64,000 nt of DNA from Endozoicomonas montiporae CL-33 (GTDB lineage: Bacteria > Pseudomonadota > Gammaproteobacteria > Pseudomonadales > Endozoicomonadaceae), in assembly GCF_001583435.1 (NCBI RefSeq), contig NZ_CP013251.1, positions 1,943,617-2,007,616 of the forward strand, in the 5' to 3' direction. Below the pieces are notes generated by a model. That model saw only the letters and a program-made list of their open reading frames with translations, did no database searches and had not been told where the DNA came from. Shown here one piece after another: positions 26,094 to 35,232 of the stretch. The position numbers and the translations under genes were made by a program. The stretch's first letter is position 1; every line of letters starts with the position of its first letter.

Positions 26094-27074
26094 TCAGCCA
26101 CCAATTTGCGCCAGAGTGGCAGTGCCTCCGGTGTAACCGTTCTGCAAAAAGTGCTTATCCTGCTTCAGTTGCAGGAAGTTCTGAATACGGCTGATCAGTT
26201 CCGGCTGCTGTTCATCGTTCTGCAGCAGATGCCTGAGATCGTAACCCTGATCACCAAACAGGCACAGTTGCAACTTGCCCAGACTGTTCACCCGCAGGCG
26301 GTTACAGTCTTCGCAGAAGTCCGGTGAATAAGGCGTGATCAGGCCAATACGACCACGATAGTCCGGGTGGAAGTACTCCTGCGCCGGACCGGCAGACTTG
26401 TGTCGGGCGACTCTTACCCAGCCGCTTTCAAGCAGTTGATCACGGACAGTACTGCCTTCCAGATGATGCTGGTTAAAGAAATCCTGATTGTCACCGGTTT
26501 GCATCAGCTCGATGAAACGCAGAGTAATGGGTTGCTCTTTAATCCAGTTCAGGAAGTCGGGCAGTTGATCAGCGTTGTGACCGCGCATCAAAACGGCATT
26601 AACCTTGAAACCGGTCATGCCCAGTTCAAACCCTTTGTCGATGCCGCTGAGGGTTTCCTGCAGACGGTTATGGCCGGTAATGGTTTCAAAGCCGCGGGCG
26701 TCCAGGCTGTCAACGCTGACATTGATGGCATCCACCCCGGCTTCCAGCCAGGATTCAATCCGCTGATCCATCTTGTAACCATTGGTGGTCATGGCAACGG
26801 TCTGAATACCGGGAATCTGTTTGATCGTGGTGACAATGCTGTTAAATTCATGACGCAGAGTCGGCTCTCCGCCGGTAATACGCACTTTTTCAACACCCAG
26901 TCGGGCGAAGGCGGTCACCAGACGGCGGATTTCATCCACGGTCAGGGATTCTTTGTGATGGTGCTCTTCACACCCGTCCGGTAAGCAGTAGTTACAGCGG
27001 AAGTTACACAGATCAGTAACAGAGAGTCTTAGATAGGGGAAAGTCCGCCCCTGATTGTCTTGCAAACGTAGCAT
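26094..27074 (-). CDS. moaA: GTP 3',8-cyclase
   Basis: First step of molybdenum cofactor synthesis. Radical SAM enzyme: the N-terminal cluster motif is CNFRCNYC near residue 27, and the C-terminal cluster cysteines are in FCEDCNRLR and KLQLCLFG. It ends in GG (LAQIGG), as active MoaA needs. The start ATG 27074 is preferred over a TTG 5 codons up because GGAAAGG sits 7 nt upstream; 326 residues. This SD is also part of the probable riboswitch. Confidence 0.96.
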   Translation of the reverse strand: MLRLQDNQGRTFPYLRLSVTDLCNFRCNYCLPDGCEEHHHKESLTVDEIRRLVTAFARLGVEKVRITGGEPTLRHEFNSIVTTIKQIPGIQTVAMTTNGYKMDQRIESWLEAGVDAINVSVDSLDARGFETITGHNRLQETLSGIDKGFELGMTGFKVNAVLMRGHNADQLPDFLNWIKEQPITLRFIELMQTGDNQDFFNQHHLEGSTVRDQLLESGWVRVARHKSAGPAQEYFHPDYRGRIGLITPYSPDFCEDCNRLRVNSLGKLQLCLFGDQGYDLRHLLQNDEQQPELISRIQNFLQLKQDKHFLQNGYTGGTATLAQIGG

Positions 27075-27080
27075 CAAACA

Positions 27081-27200
27081 CCTTTCCAAATACGGGAGGC
27101 ACTGACATTTCTGTCAGCACCCTGGTAGCAGCGCGCACATCTTTCTGCTACGGCTTCAGAACCATGCCATGGGTTTAGGCCCGGAAGCTCGGCGCTCTTT
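27081..27200 (-). promoter_or_regulatory. Probable molybdenum-cofactor riboswitch before moaA
   Basis: The leader on the minus strand has several stems: GTAGCAG with CTGCTAC, a CTGACA-GAAA-TGTCAG stem with a GNRA tetraloop, and GCTTC with GAAGC. It ends in GCCTCCC with a short gap to GGAAAGG, which doubles as the moaA SD. This resembles the Moco RNA motif known in front of moaA operons. I recognised it by eye; a covariance search would settle it. Confidence 0.6.
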
Positions 27201-27317
27201 AAAGATAGAGTTGTTACGGGCTATCCTAACCATCTGTCACGGTGATTGCTATATGGAAATGCCGCTTTGTGAAAAAATGTTTATGATATTGTTCGATATT
27301 TGTTGAATTTGTGCGTT

Positions 27318-27860
27318 ATGCAAGCTGTAGAGTGTCAAATACCCCTGATTGGTTTTGCGGCGTTCAGTGGAACCGGCAAAACCACTCTGTTGGAAAAGCT
27401 GTTGCCCCTGCTGGTCAAGCGAAATCTCAGAGTGGGAATGGTGAAAGCCTCACACCATGATATTGAGCCGGATAAACCGGGAAAAGACAGTTATCGTCTG
27501 CGTCATGCCGGAGCCCTGCAACTGGTGCTCAGTACGCCGCACCGGTCCATCTGTTATACCGAGCGAAATCCGGAGATATCACGAAAGTTATCAGACCAGC
27601 TCCGGTTGCTGGATCTTGAACGTCTGGATCTGGTGGTGGTTGAAGGCTTTCGGGACGAGCCTTTCCCGAAAATAGAACTGCATCGTCCGGTTCGAAATAA
27701 ACCACTGCTGTATCCGAATGACGCCAACGTGATTGCGATTGCCAGAGACGATCAGGGCTATCAGCCGGAGCGTCCCATGCCTGTTCTGGACCTTAATCAG
27801 CCAGAACAGATTGCTGATTTTATTTTTACCACAATATTAAAGGAAACTTCCCATGACTGA
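27318..27860 (+). CDS. mobB: Molybdopterin-guanine dinucleotide biosynthesis protein B
   Basis: 180 residues from ATG 27318; the frame is open 6 codons further up at TTG, which I reject. It is a GTPase-like partner of MobA in making MGD. Walker A is GFAAFSGTGKTTLLEKLL, and the region VVVEGFRDEPFPKIELHR is typical of MobB. It overlaps moeA by 8 nt, so the two are one operon. Divergent from moaA. Confidence 0.93.
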   Translation: MQAVECQIPLIGFAAFSGTGKTTLLEKLLPLLVKRNLRVGMVKASHHDIEPDKPGKDSYRLRHAGALQLVLSTPHRSICYTERNPEISRKLSDQLRLLDLERLDLVVVEGFRDEPFPKIELHRPVRNKPLLYPNDANVIAIARDDQGYQPERPMPVLDLNQPEQIADFIFTTILKETSHD

Positions 27861-29094
27861 TTGCTGTTCAGCCCCGGGACTGATGCCTCTGGAACAGGGA
27901 CTGGAAAAGCTCTGTCAGGAAATCACCACGGTGACAGAAACTGAAGCGGTGATTCTGGACAATGCGCTGGACAGAATTCTTGCGCAGAGTGTGATTTCAC
28001 CGGTGAATGTACCGTCCCACAACAATTCAGCGATGGATGGTTATGCCCTTCGTCTGGGTGATCTGGCCAATGCGGATACGTTGCCGCTGGCCGGACAGTC
28101 GCTGGCGGGGCATCCGTTTCAGGGTGAAATGCCGGCAGGGCACTGTGTCCGGATTATGACCGGTGCCAGCGTACCGGATGGTGCGGATACAGTGATTATG
28201 CAGGAGCAGGTAAACGTCACCGATCATGGCATTCAGTTTTTGAATAAGCCCAACAAGACAGGCAGCAACATTCGTCTGGCGGGTGAAGATATCCCGGAAG
28301 GCTGTGAGGTGTTTACTGCGGGTCATAAAGTACGTGCGCAGGATCTGGGGCTTCTGGCTTCACTGGGTGTGCCAGAGGTAAACGTATATCGTCGTATTAA
28401 GGTGGCGCTTTTTTCTACAGGCGATGAGCTGAAGCTGCCCGGTCAGTCGTTGGGTCCGGGTGATATTTACGACAGTAATCGTTTTGCCCTGAAAGCCATG
28501 TTAAAGCGTCTGGGAGCTGACATTCTGGATCTCGGACTGATTGCCGATGACCCGGATGCTTTGCGACAAGCCTTTTCGGAAGCCGACTGTCAGGCAGATG
28601 TTGTCATTACGTCAGGCGGCGTGTCGGTGGGGGATGCTGATTTTGTGAAAGATATTCTGCAGGAAATGGGCAGGATGTCGTTCTGGAAGCTGGCGATCAA
28701 GCCGGGTAAGCCGTTTGCCTTTGGACGACTGCCAAACAGCTGGTTTATCGGACTGCCGGGTAATCCGGTGTCTGCAACCGTCACCTTTCAGCAGTTGGCG
28801 ACACCGGCGTTGATGCATCTGATGGGTGCCAGACAGGCAGAGCTGCAAACCATTCAGGCCATCTGCAAAACGCCCCTGAAAAAAGGCCCCGGTCGTCGTG
28901 AGTTTCAGCGCGGTATTCTGTCAACGGGCGACAATGGTCAGATGGAAGTCGTTACCACGGGCAGTCAGGGTTCTGGTGTCATGCGCTCCATGGGGCTGGC
29001 GAACTGTTATATCGTTCTCCCTGAGGAGCAGGGTAATGTGGCAGAGGGTGAGCAGGTGACGGTTCAGCTGTTTAATCATCTGTTGATGAACTGA
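27853..29094 (+). CDS. moeA: Molybdopterin molybdenumtransferase
   Basis: 413 residues. Inserts molybdenum into adenylyl-molybdopterin. Motifs include NNSAMDGYA near residue 55, MTGASVPDGADTVIMQE, FSTGDELKLPG, the SDxxxSGGVSVGDADF region (TSGGVSVGDADFVKD) and the GLPGNPVSATVTF block. Complete length. It shares an operon with mobB by an 8-nt overlap. Its 3' end is 339 nt before dmsA. Confidence 0.95.
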   Translation: MTDCCSAPGLMPLEQGLEKLCQEITTVTETEAVILDNALDRILAQSVISPVNVPSHNNSAMDGYALRLGDLANADTLPLAGQSLAGHPFQGEMPAGHCVRIMTGASVPDGADTVIMQEQVNVTDHGIQFLNKPNKTGSNIRLAGEDIPEGCEVFTAGHKVRAQDLGLLASLGVPEVNVYRRIKVALFSTGDELKLPGQSLGPGDIYDSNRFALKAMLKRLGADILDLGLIADDPDALRQAFSEADCQADVVITSGGVSVGDADFVKDILQEMGRMSFWKLAIKPGKPFAFGRLPNSWFIGLPGNPVSATVTFQQLATPALMHLMGARQAELQTIQAICKTPLKKGPGRREFQRGILSTGDNGQMEVVTTGSQGSGVMRSMGLANCYIVLPEEQGNVAEGEQVTVQLFNHLLMN

Positions 29095-29433
29095 TCTATT
29101 AGTCACCACCATTTAACCGATAACTCCGTCATTTTTCGAGATGGCGGCAAACCTGAATAATTCTCAACTGCGGGTACGTCAGGGCTTTGCGGCATCTGAC
29201 AAGTGTATGTCGCATCGGTGTTGGTAGCTCGTCGCATAGCCACTGAACGTTATATTTGATAGCACAAAAAATAGTCATTAAAAATTGATCCAGATCAATT
29301 CTGTCTTCTAAATCCAGCCGTTAGTATGCACGCTGTCTGAATCCTGACTGAGCGATTCTTATTCAGCAGCGGCGTGCGACTGCTCAATAAGTGTTCTGCT
29401 ACTCAGGTCAAACCAAGCTGACCGGAACACTCA
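29095..29433 (+). other. Upstream region of dmsABC
   Basis: 339 nt without a gene. It holds the FNR box, a TAGTAT -10 candidate (29322-29327) and a weak downstream stretch leading to the dmsA start. No other feature seen. Confidence 0.7.
29285..29298 (+). promoter_or_regulatory. Perfect FNR/ANR box upstream of dmsA
   Basis: TTGATCCAGATCAA is an exact match to the TTGAT-N4-ATCAA consensus. A -10-like TAGTAT at 29322-29327 would place the site near -41.5, the class II activating position, so dmsABC should be switched on without oxygen. Confidence 0.85.
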
Positions 29434-31863
29434 ATGAAAAACTGGCTTGATAAAACCATCCTGTCGCCTATGAAACGGCGAAACTTTATGAAGTGGGGCT
29501 CTCTGGTAGGGGGAGCTGCTGTAGCCAGCGCAGGACTGCCATTGAAGTCTGTTGCCAAAACCGCTTCTACTGCTTCAACAGCCTCTGAAAACAAAACTAC
29601 CTGGTCCGCCTGTATGGTGAACTGTGGTAGCCGTTGTGCGCTGCGTGTTCACACGACTGACGGCGTAATTACCCATGTTGAAACCGATAACCGTGGTGAT
29701 GACCAGTACGGCCAGCACCAGATGCGTGCGTGCCTGCGTGGTCGTTCTATCAAGCACCGCGTATACAACCCTGATCGTCTGAAATACCCGATGAAGCGGG
29801 TAGGTCAGCGTGGTGAAGGCAAGTTCGAACGCATCAGCTGGGATGAAGCCCTGGATCTGATGGCGGACAAGCTGAAGTACACCATCGACAACTATGGCAA
29901 CGACGCTATCTTCATGACTTACGGTTCCGGTACTCAGGGTATGCGTACCGACGGTAAGGATTCTTTCAAGCGTCTGTTTAACATGATGGGTGGCTTCCTG
30001 GATTACTACGGTAACTACAGCTGGGGTCAGATCATGATGGCGACGCCGTTTACTTACGGTAATAAAAAGCCAAACTCCTACGGCAGCTTTACCTCCGAAA
30101 TTGAAAACGCCGAGCTGTTGGTGATGTTCGGTTACAACCCGGCAGAGACCCGCATGAGTGGTGGTGGTGAAATCTACGACCACGTAACAGCACAGCGCAA
30201 AAAGAATGTTCGCACCATTATCATCGATCCGCGCTATACCGACACCATGCTCGGCAAGGAAGATGAGTGGCTGCCAATCCGTCCGGGTACCGATGCTGCA
30301 CTGGTCGAAGCGATTGCCCATGTTCTGATTACCGAGGACATGGTGGATCAGGCATTTCTGGACAAGTTCTGTCAGGGTTACGATGAAAAGACCCTGCCAG
30401 CCAGCGCGCCTGCCAATGGTCATTACAAAGCACACATTCTGGGTCAGGGTGCTGACGGTATCGAAAAGACCCCTGAATGGGCTGCTGGTATTACCGGCAT
30501 TCCAGCCAAAAAGATTATTCAGCTGGCTCGTGAAATTGGTACTGCTAAACCTGTTTACATTACTCAGGGTACCGGTATCCAGCGTCAGTCTAATGGTGAG
30601 CAGGCTTCCCGCTCCATTATTATGCTGCCGATTCTGACTGGTAACATCGGTCTGCCTGGCACTAACACCGGTGATATGCCAGGTAACTTCAGCTATCCGG
30701 CGGCTCGTCTGCCTGTCGGCGACAACCCGATTAAAGTGCGTGTGCCGTTCTTTAAGTGGGTGGATGCGATCTGGCGTCACGATGAAATGACTGACATTAC
30801 AGACGGTATTCAGGGTGAGAAAAGCCTGAAAAATCCGATCAAATTCCTGATCAGTCATTCCGGTAACGTGCTGATGAACCAGCATGCCAACCTGAACAAC
30901 CAGAAAAAAATCATTGGTGACGAAAGTCTGGCCGAGTTCATTGTTGTGGTGGATAACCACATGACCGCCAGTGCCCGTTATGCAGACCTGTTGCTGCCGG
31001 ACGTGACCACCATCGAGAACAACGAAGTCAGCTCCGACGGATATTCTTCCGGTGTGATGGGTGGTCTGTTCCCGCTGGTACGTGCCATTGAGCCTTTGTA
31101 CGAGACTAAATGTTCTTACGACATGTGTGTGGGTCTGGCCGAGCGTCTGGGTATTAAAGATCAGTACACAGAAGGTCGTACCCGTGACCAGTGGCTGGAA
31201 CATCTGTATGCCGGTGCGAAACAGAAAGACGACAGAATTCCTACACTGGAAGCACTGCGCGAGCAGGGACCATGGCTGATTATGGCGCCGGAAGAAGGTC
31301 GTATTGCTCTGGAAGATTTCCGTAAAGATCCGGTGAATAATCCAGTTGGCACGCCATCCGGTCGTATCGAAATTTACTCCACCGGTCTGGAGAAAATCGC
31401 CAAAGAGTGGATTCTGCCGGAAGGTGATGTCATCACCCCGATTCCACAGTATGTGAATGCCTGGGAAAGCCATCTGGACCCGAAAACCAAAGACTTCCCG
31501 TTGCAGCTGGTGGGTTATCACACCAAAGGCCGGGTACATTCCACTTACCACAATATTCCCGAGCTGCGTGAAGCGGTGTTTGACGGTGTCTGGATGAACC
31601 CTGTAGATGCCGCTGCCCGCGGACTGAAGAGTGGTGACCGGATTCGTGTCTGGAATGACCGTGGTGAAATTCACGTCGCCGTTAAGGTAACACCACGCAT
31701 CATGCCGGGTGTGACCGCACTGGGGCAGGGCGCCTGGTTCAAACCAAACCGTAAAGGTATCGACAAGGGTGGCTGCCTTAACACGCTGACCTCCGAACGT
31801 CCGACACCTTTGTCCAAAGGTAACGGACAGCACACCATGCTGGTTGAAATCGCCAAGATCTGA
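29434..31863 (+). CDS. dmsA: Dimethyl sulfoxide reductase catalytic subunit A
   Basis: 809 residues; reduces DMSO (and perhaps other S- or N-oxides) with a Mo-bisMGD cofactor in anaerobic respiration. The twin-arginine signal is MKRRNFMKWGS near residues 13-23, with hydrophobic stretch and AASAG after it. The FS0 cluster cysteines are CMVNCGSRC and the later MRACLRG; the serine ligand to Mo is likely in NYSWGQ near residue 191. Length is normal for DmsA/YnfE. It is followed by dmsB after 13 nt. Confidence 0.95.
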   Translation: MKNWLDKTILSPMKRRNFMKWGSLVGGAAVASAGLPLKSVAKTASTASTASENKTTWSACMVNCGSRCALRVHTTDGVITHVETDNRGDDQYGQHQMRACLRGRSIKHRVYNPDRLKYPMKRVGQRGEGKFERISWDEALDLMADKLKYTIDNYGNDAIFMTYGSGTQGMRTDGKDSFKRLFNMMGGFLDYYGNYSWGQIMMATPFTYGNKKPNSYGSFTSEIENAELLVMFGYNPAETRMSGGGEIYDHVTAQRKKNVRTIIIDPRYTDTMLGKEDEWLPIRPGTDAALVEAIAHVLITEDMVDQAFLDKFCQGYDEKTLPASAPANGHYKAHILGQGADGIEKTPEWAAGITGIPAKKIIQLAREIGTAKPVYITQGTGIQRQSNGEQASRSIIMLPILTGNIGLPGTNTGDMPGNFSYPAARLPVGDNPIKVRVPFFKWVDAIWRHDEMTDITDGIQGEKSLKNPIKFLISHSGNVLMNQHANLNNQKKIIGDESLAEFIVVVDNHMTASARYADLLLPDVTTIENNEVSSDGYSSGVMGGLFPLVRAIEPLYETKCSYDMCVGLAERLGIKDQYTEGRTRDQWLEHLYAGAKQKDDRIPTLEALREQGPWLIMAPEEGRIALEDFRKDPVNNPVGTPSGRIEIYSTGLEKIAKEWILPEGDVITPIPQYVNAWESHLDPKTKDFPLQLVGYHTKGRVHSTYHNIPELREAVFDGVWMNPVDAAARGLKSGDRIRVWNDRGEIHVAVKVTPRIMPGVTALGQGAWFKPNRKGIDKGGCLNTLTSERPTPLSKGNGQHTMLVEIAKI

Positions 31864-31876
31864 GGGTACTGAATAA

Positions 31877-32497
31877 ATGGCTCAAATGGGATTCTATGTC
31901 GATACCAGTAAGTGTACCGGCTGTAAAACCTGTCAACTGTCTTGTAAAGACACAAACGACCTGCCTGTAGGGGTCAACTACCGTCGTGTTTACGAATACG
32001 CCGGTGGTGACTGGGTGCAGCATGAAGATGGCACCTTCAGCAACGATGTGTTTGCTTACTATGTGTCTGTCAGCTGTAATCACTGCGCCGAACCAGCCTG
32101 TGCCAAAGCCTGTCCTACAGGTGCCATGCACAAGCGCGAAGAAGACGGTCTGGTGGTCGTCAATGACAGCGTATGCGTCGGCTGTCGTTACTGTGAAATG
32201 GCTTGCCCCTACGGTGCGCCGCAGTTTAACCCGGTCAAGAAAGTCATGAGCAAGTGCGATGGCTGCTACAAGCGTGTTGCTGAAGGTCAGCAACCGGTTT
32301 GTGTCGAGTCCTGCCCGCTGCGTGCGCTGGAGTTTGGCCCGATCGACGAACTGTGTGCCAAATACGGCAGCCGCGCCGATGTGGCACCACTGCCGGATCC
32401 AAAGCTGACTGATCCATCGCTGATCATTGGCACCTGTCGCAATACCCGCCTGACCGGTGACACCACAGGCAAAATCGAGAATCCACAGGAGGTGTAA
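31877..32497 (+). CDS. dmsB: DMSO reductase iron-sulfur subunit B
   Basis: 206 residues, four 4Fe-4S clusters: CTGCKTCQLSC near the N-terminus, CNHCAEPACAKACP, CVGCRYCEMACP and CDGCYKRVAEGQQPVCVESCP. It passes electrons from DmsC to DmsA. No signal peptide; exported with DmsA through Tat. Confidence 0.95.
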   Translation: MAQMGFYVDTSKCTGCKTCQLSCKDTNDLPVGVNYRRVYEYAGGDWVQHEDGTFSNDVFAYYVSVSCNHCAEPACAKACPTGAMHKREEDGLVVVNDSVCVGCRYCEMACPYGAPQFNPVKKVMSKCDGCYKRVAEGQQPVCVESCPLRALEFGPIDELCAKYGSRADVAPLPDPKLTDPSLIIGTCRNTRLTGDTTGKIENPQEV

Positions 32498-32499
32498 TC

Positions 32500-33342
32500 G
32501 TGAGTCAGTTATCTCTGGTTTTCTTTACCGTTCTGGCGCAGAGCGCCGTCGGTTTATTCGTTGCACTGGGTTTGGTGGAAATGCTCGCCAAACCGAACGA
32601 GCAGGTCATGACCCGCTCGTTCATGGCGGTGTTTGTCCTGCTGGGTATTGGTGCTGTGGCATCGGTGACTCATCTGGCGCAGCCGCTGCGTATGTTTAAT
32701 GTGATGTTTGGTGTGGCTCACGCTTCGCCACTGAGTCTGGAAATTGTGGCACTGAGCCTGTTTGGTGGTGCAGGTGTCGTTTATACCGCCATGCGCCTGT
32801 TCGGTATTGCGCCGGGCCTGCAAAAGCTGTTGCTGCCTGTCGCCATGGTGCTGGGTATCGTACTGATTCTGGCCATTGCCAAAGTGTACACGCTGGCGAC
32901 TGTGCCAACCTGGAACAGCAACTGGACCACTTTCCAGTTCCTGATGACGGCTGCTGTGGTAGGCCCTCTGGCAGCCGCTGCACTGTTGCGTTTCCAGTCC
33001 GTTGAACTGGGTGCTGTGCAAATGCTGGCTGACAAAGCGTTGGCGACCACCGTACTGATGACCATGGCGATGGCTCTGGTTGGTTATGTGGGTTATCTGT
33101 TCTGGCTGGGACAGTTGCCGGTAGCCGTTAATCCTCTGGCGATGCTGAGCTATGGTCAGATGCTGGCAATGGTTCGCATGGTACTGCTGGTGGGTGGTGT
33201 GCTGATGTTTGCAGTGTCTGCCCTGCGTGGCGGCAGCTGTGGCTATCAGGCCGCTACCAGCTTTGTGATGGTGCTGGTGTCCGAGTTTATGGGACGCGCC
33301 TTCTTCTACGATATCTACCTGAGTGCCGGCTCCGGCATGTAA
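32500..33342 (+). CDS. dmsC: DMSO reductase membrane anchor subunit C
   Basis: 280 residues, GTG start with strong AGGAGGTG SD. About eight hydrophobic segments; menaquinol oxidation and anchoring of DmsAB in the inner membrane. MSQLSLVFFTVLAQSAVGLFV, VTHLAQPLRMFNVM and VSEFMGRAFFYDIY are DmsC features, including a conserved E-GR motif at the C-terminus. Third gene of the operon; its stop overlaps a 20-bp palindrome. Confidence 0.93.
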   Translation: MSQLSLVFFTVLAQSAVGLFVALGLVEMLAKPNEQVMTRSFMAVFVLLGIGAVASVTHLAQPLRMFNVMFGVAHASPLSLEIVALSLFGGAGVVYTAMRLFGIAPGLQKLLLPVAMVLGIVLILAIAKVYTLATVPTWNSNWTTFQFLMTAAVVGPLAAAALLRFQSVELGAVQMLADKALATTVLMTMAMALVGYVGYLFWLGQLPVAVNPLAMLSYGQMLAMVRMVLLVGGVLMFAVSALRGGSCGYQAATSFVMVLVSEFMGRAFFYDIYLSAGSGM

Positions 33343-33359
33343 TACCCTATAGGGTATTA
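33340..33359. repeat. 20-bp perfect palindrome at the dmsC stop
   Basis: TAATACCCTATAGGGTATTA, the first TAA being the dmsC stop codon. It could be a protein-binding site or an RNA hairpin next to the terminator. Confidence 0.8.
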
Positions 33360-33373
33360 GTGATATCGTCTGA

Positions 33374-33414
33374 CAGCCCCGAACTATTTGTTACTGGTTT
33401 CGGGGTTGTTTTTT
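33374..33414 (+). terminator. Rho-independent terminator after dmsC
   Basis: CAGCCCCGAA pairs with TTTCGGGGTTG and is followed by TTTTTT. Convergent modC ends 61 nt away. Confidence 0.8.
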
Positions 33415-33474
33415 CTTCACTTGAACAAATTCCGGGTAGGTATCAATTGGGCAGTTAGTACTGTTTGGTCAATG

Positions 33475-34560
33475 TCAGACTACCTCCAGCCCCGATGATT
33501 TAAAGCAGGCAAAAACGTCTTTTCCAACACCCAGTTGCAATCGGTCAAACGATTTTCTGGTGATCTGGCAGATCAACTCCTGTTCACCCAGACTCAGGCA
33601 GAGTAATACGTGATGATTACCTTGCTCCTGTACGCTGGCAACATGAACCGGAATGCAGTTCAGGATACTGGATGATTCCAGTGGTGTGAGTGTCAGACTG
33701 ATTTCACTGGCTGGCAGCACGACCCTGACCTGAGTGTTTTCAGGAATATCGAGCTGACCCACATGCAGCTGGTGTCCATCGACCTGGATATCGGTCAGTC
33801 CATAGTGAGGGTGATGTTCCAATACCGTGGCGTCCAGAGCAGACAGCTTCTGGTCATTGTTGCCCTGATCTTCCAGACGATTAATCAACCGACGACAGCT
33901 GCCTTTTTCAATCACCTGACCCTGATGCATGAGCAACAAGTTGTCTGCCAGTCGTGCTACCTCTTCTTTCGAATGGCTGACAAATACCACAGGGATATTA
34001 AATTCCCGCTGAATCTGTTTCAGGCAGGGCATGATGCTGAGTCTGGAAGACCAGTCCAGCGATGCCAGCGGTTCATCCATTAACAGCAGGGAAGGGGCAT
34101 TAACCAGCGTACGGGCAATGGCAACCCGCTGCTTTTCACCACCGGAGAGTTTATCGACGGTTCGCTCCAGCAAGTGTCTGATGCCCACCTGTTCAATGAT
34201 GTCATCAAAGGATAGGGCAGACTGATCTGGCGTTGCACGTTTCAGGGCAAACTGCAGATTGCCCATAACCGTCAGGTGCGGGAACAGTCTGGCTTCCTGA
34301 AAAATGTAACCAATGCCTCGCTGTTCGGGGGGAAGAAAAACCCCCTGCTCCGAGTCCAGCCATGTGCGACCATTACAGGTTATTTTGCCCTGAACGCCTT
34401 TTTCCAATCCGGCAAGGCAGCGCAGCAGTGAGGTTTTGCCACATCCGGAGGAACCCATAATGCCCCAGATGCTGTCCAGAGACAGACTCTGCTCTACCTT
34501 TATATGAAAATGATCTCTGGGTAACTCCAGAGCAAACTGCAGGGTGTTGGACTCCATCAA
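33475..34560 (-). CDS. modC: Molybdate ABC transporter ATP-binding protein
   Basis: 361 residues. Walker A GSSGCGKTSLL near residue 36, Q-loop, ABC signature LSGGEKQRVAIART, Walker B LLLMDEPLASLDW; the C-terminal third is the TOBE (molybdate-binding) part. The start overlaps the end of modB by 4 nt. Last gene of the modABC unit. Confidence 0.96.
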   Translation of the reverse strand: MMESNTLQFALELPRDHFHIKVEQSLSLDSIWGIMGSSGCGKTSLLRCLAGLEKGVQGKITCNGRTWLDSEQGVFLPPEQRGIGYIFQEARLFPHLTVMGNLQFALKRATPDQSALSFDDIIEQVGIRHLLERTVDKLSGGEKQRVAIARTLVNAPSLLLMDEPLASLDWSSRLSIMPCLKQIQREFNIPVVFVSHSKEEVARLADNLLLMHQGQVIEKGSCRRLINRLEDQGNNDQKLSALDATVLEHHPHYGLTDIQVDGHQLHVGQLDIPENTQVRVVLPASEISLTLTPLESSSILNCIPVHVASVQEQGNHHVLLCLSLGEQELICQITRKSFDRLQLGVGKDVFACFKSSGLEVV

Positions 34561-35219
34561 CGCAGGCTTCCTCGACGGTCAATACTGTACAGCACGACCA
34601 GTAATGTCATGGCAAAGGCCAGCAGACCTCCGGCAATGGTGTGGGCGGTATCAAACTGTTGGGTTTCCACCGCATCAAACAGGGCAATGGACAATACCTG
34701 GGTTTCGCCGGGAATATTGCCACCAATCATTAGCACAACACCAAACTCGCCAATGGTATGGGCAAAGCCCATGCAGGCGGCCAGCAACAGTGCCCGCCGG
34801 GTGTTGGGCAAGACGATATTGATAAACCGGTCCAGACGACGTGCGCCCAACATGGCAGCGGCTTCGAGCAATCCGTGATCGAGTTGTTCAAAAGAACGCT
34901 GCAGGGGTTGTACGACAAAAGGCAGGGAATACAGTACCGAGGCGACGACCAGTCCGGAAAAGCTGAATGCCAGTGTCGAACCGGTCATATTGAGCCAGAA
35001 CTGCCCTATGGGGTTGTTAGGCGAAAAGGCCAGCAGCAGATAAAAGCCCAGAACGGTGGGAGGCAAAACCATTGGCAGGCCAACCAGTGCTTCTATAACC
35101 GGGCACCAGCGACTGCGCATGGTAGACAGTTTCCATGCCAGCGGGATACCAATCACCATCAGAATAAGTGTGGTGACAAACGCCAGTTTCAGGGTCAGCC
35201 AGACTGCTGCTGATAACAT
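34557..35219 (-). CDS. modB: Molybdate ABC transporter permease
   Basis: 220 residues, five to six membrane segments, with the ABC permease EAA-like loop LEAAAMLGARRLDRFINIVLP. It makes the inner-membrane channel for molybdate. The start codon is 13 nt after the modA stop. Confidence 0.95.
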   Translation of the reverse strand: MLSAAVWLTLKLAFVTTLILMVIGIPLAWKLSTMRSRWCPVIEALVGLPMVLPPTVLGFYLLLAFSPNNPIGQFWLNMTGSTLAFSFSGLVVASVLYSLPFVVQPLQRSFEQLDHGLLEAAAMLGARRLDRFINIVLPNTRRALLLAACMGFAHTIGEFGVVLMIGGNIPGETQVLSIALFDAVETQQFDTAHTIAGGLLAFAMTLLVVLYSIDRRGSLR

Positions 35220-35232
35220 TTATGGGGTTTCC

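Noticed and set aside
29575..31833. Long minus-strand open frame (752 codons) inside dmsA
   Set aside because: Antisense shadow of dmsA; dmsA has complete family motifs and context.
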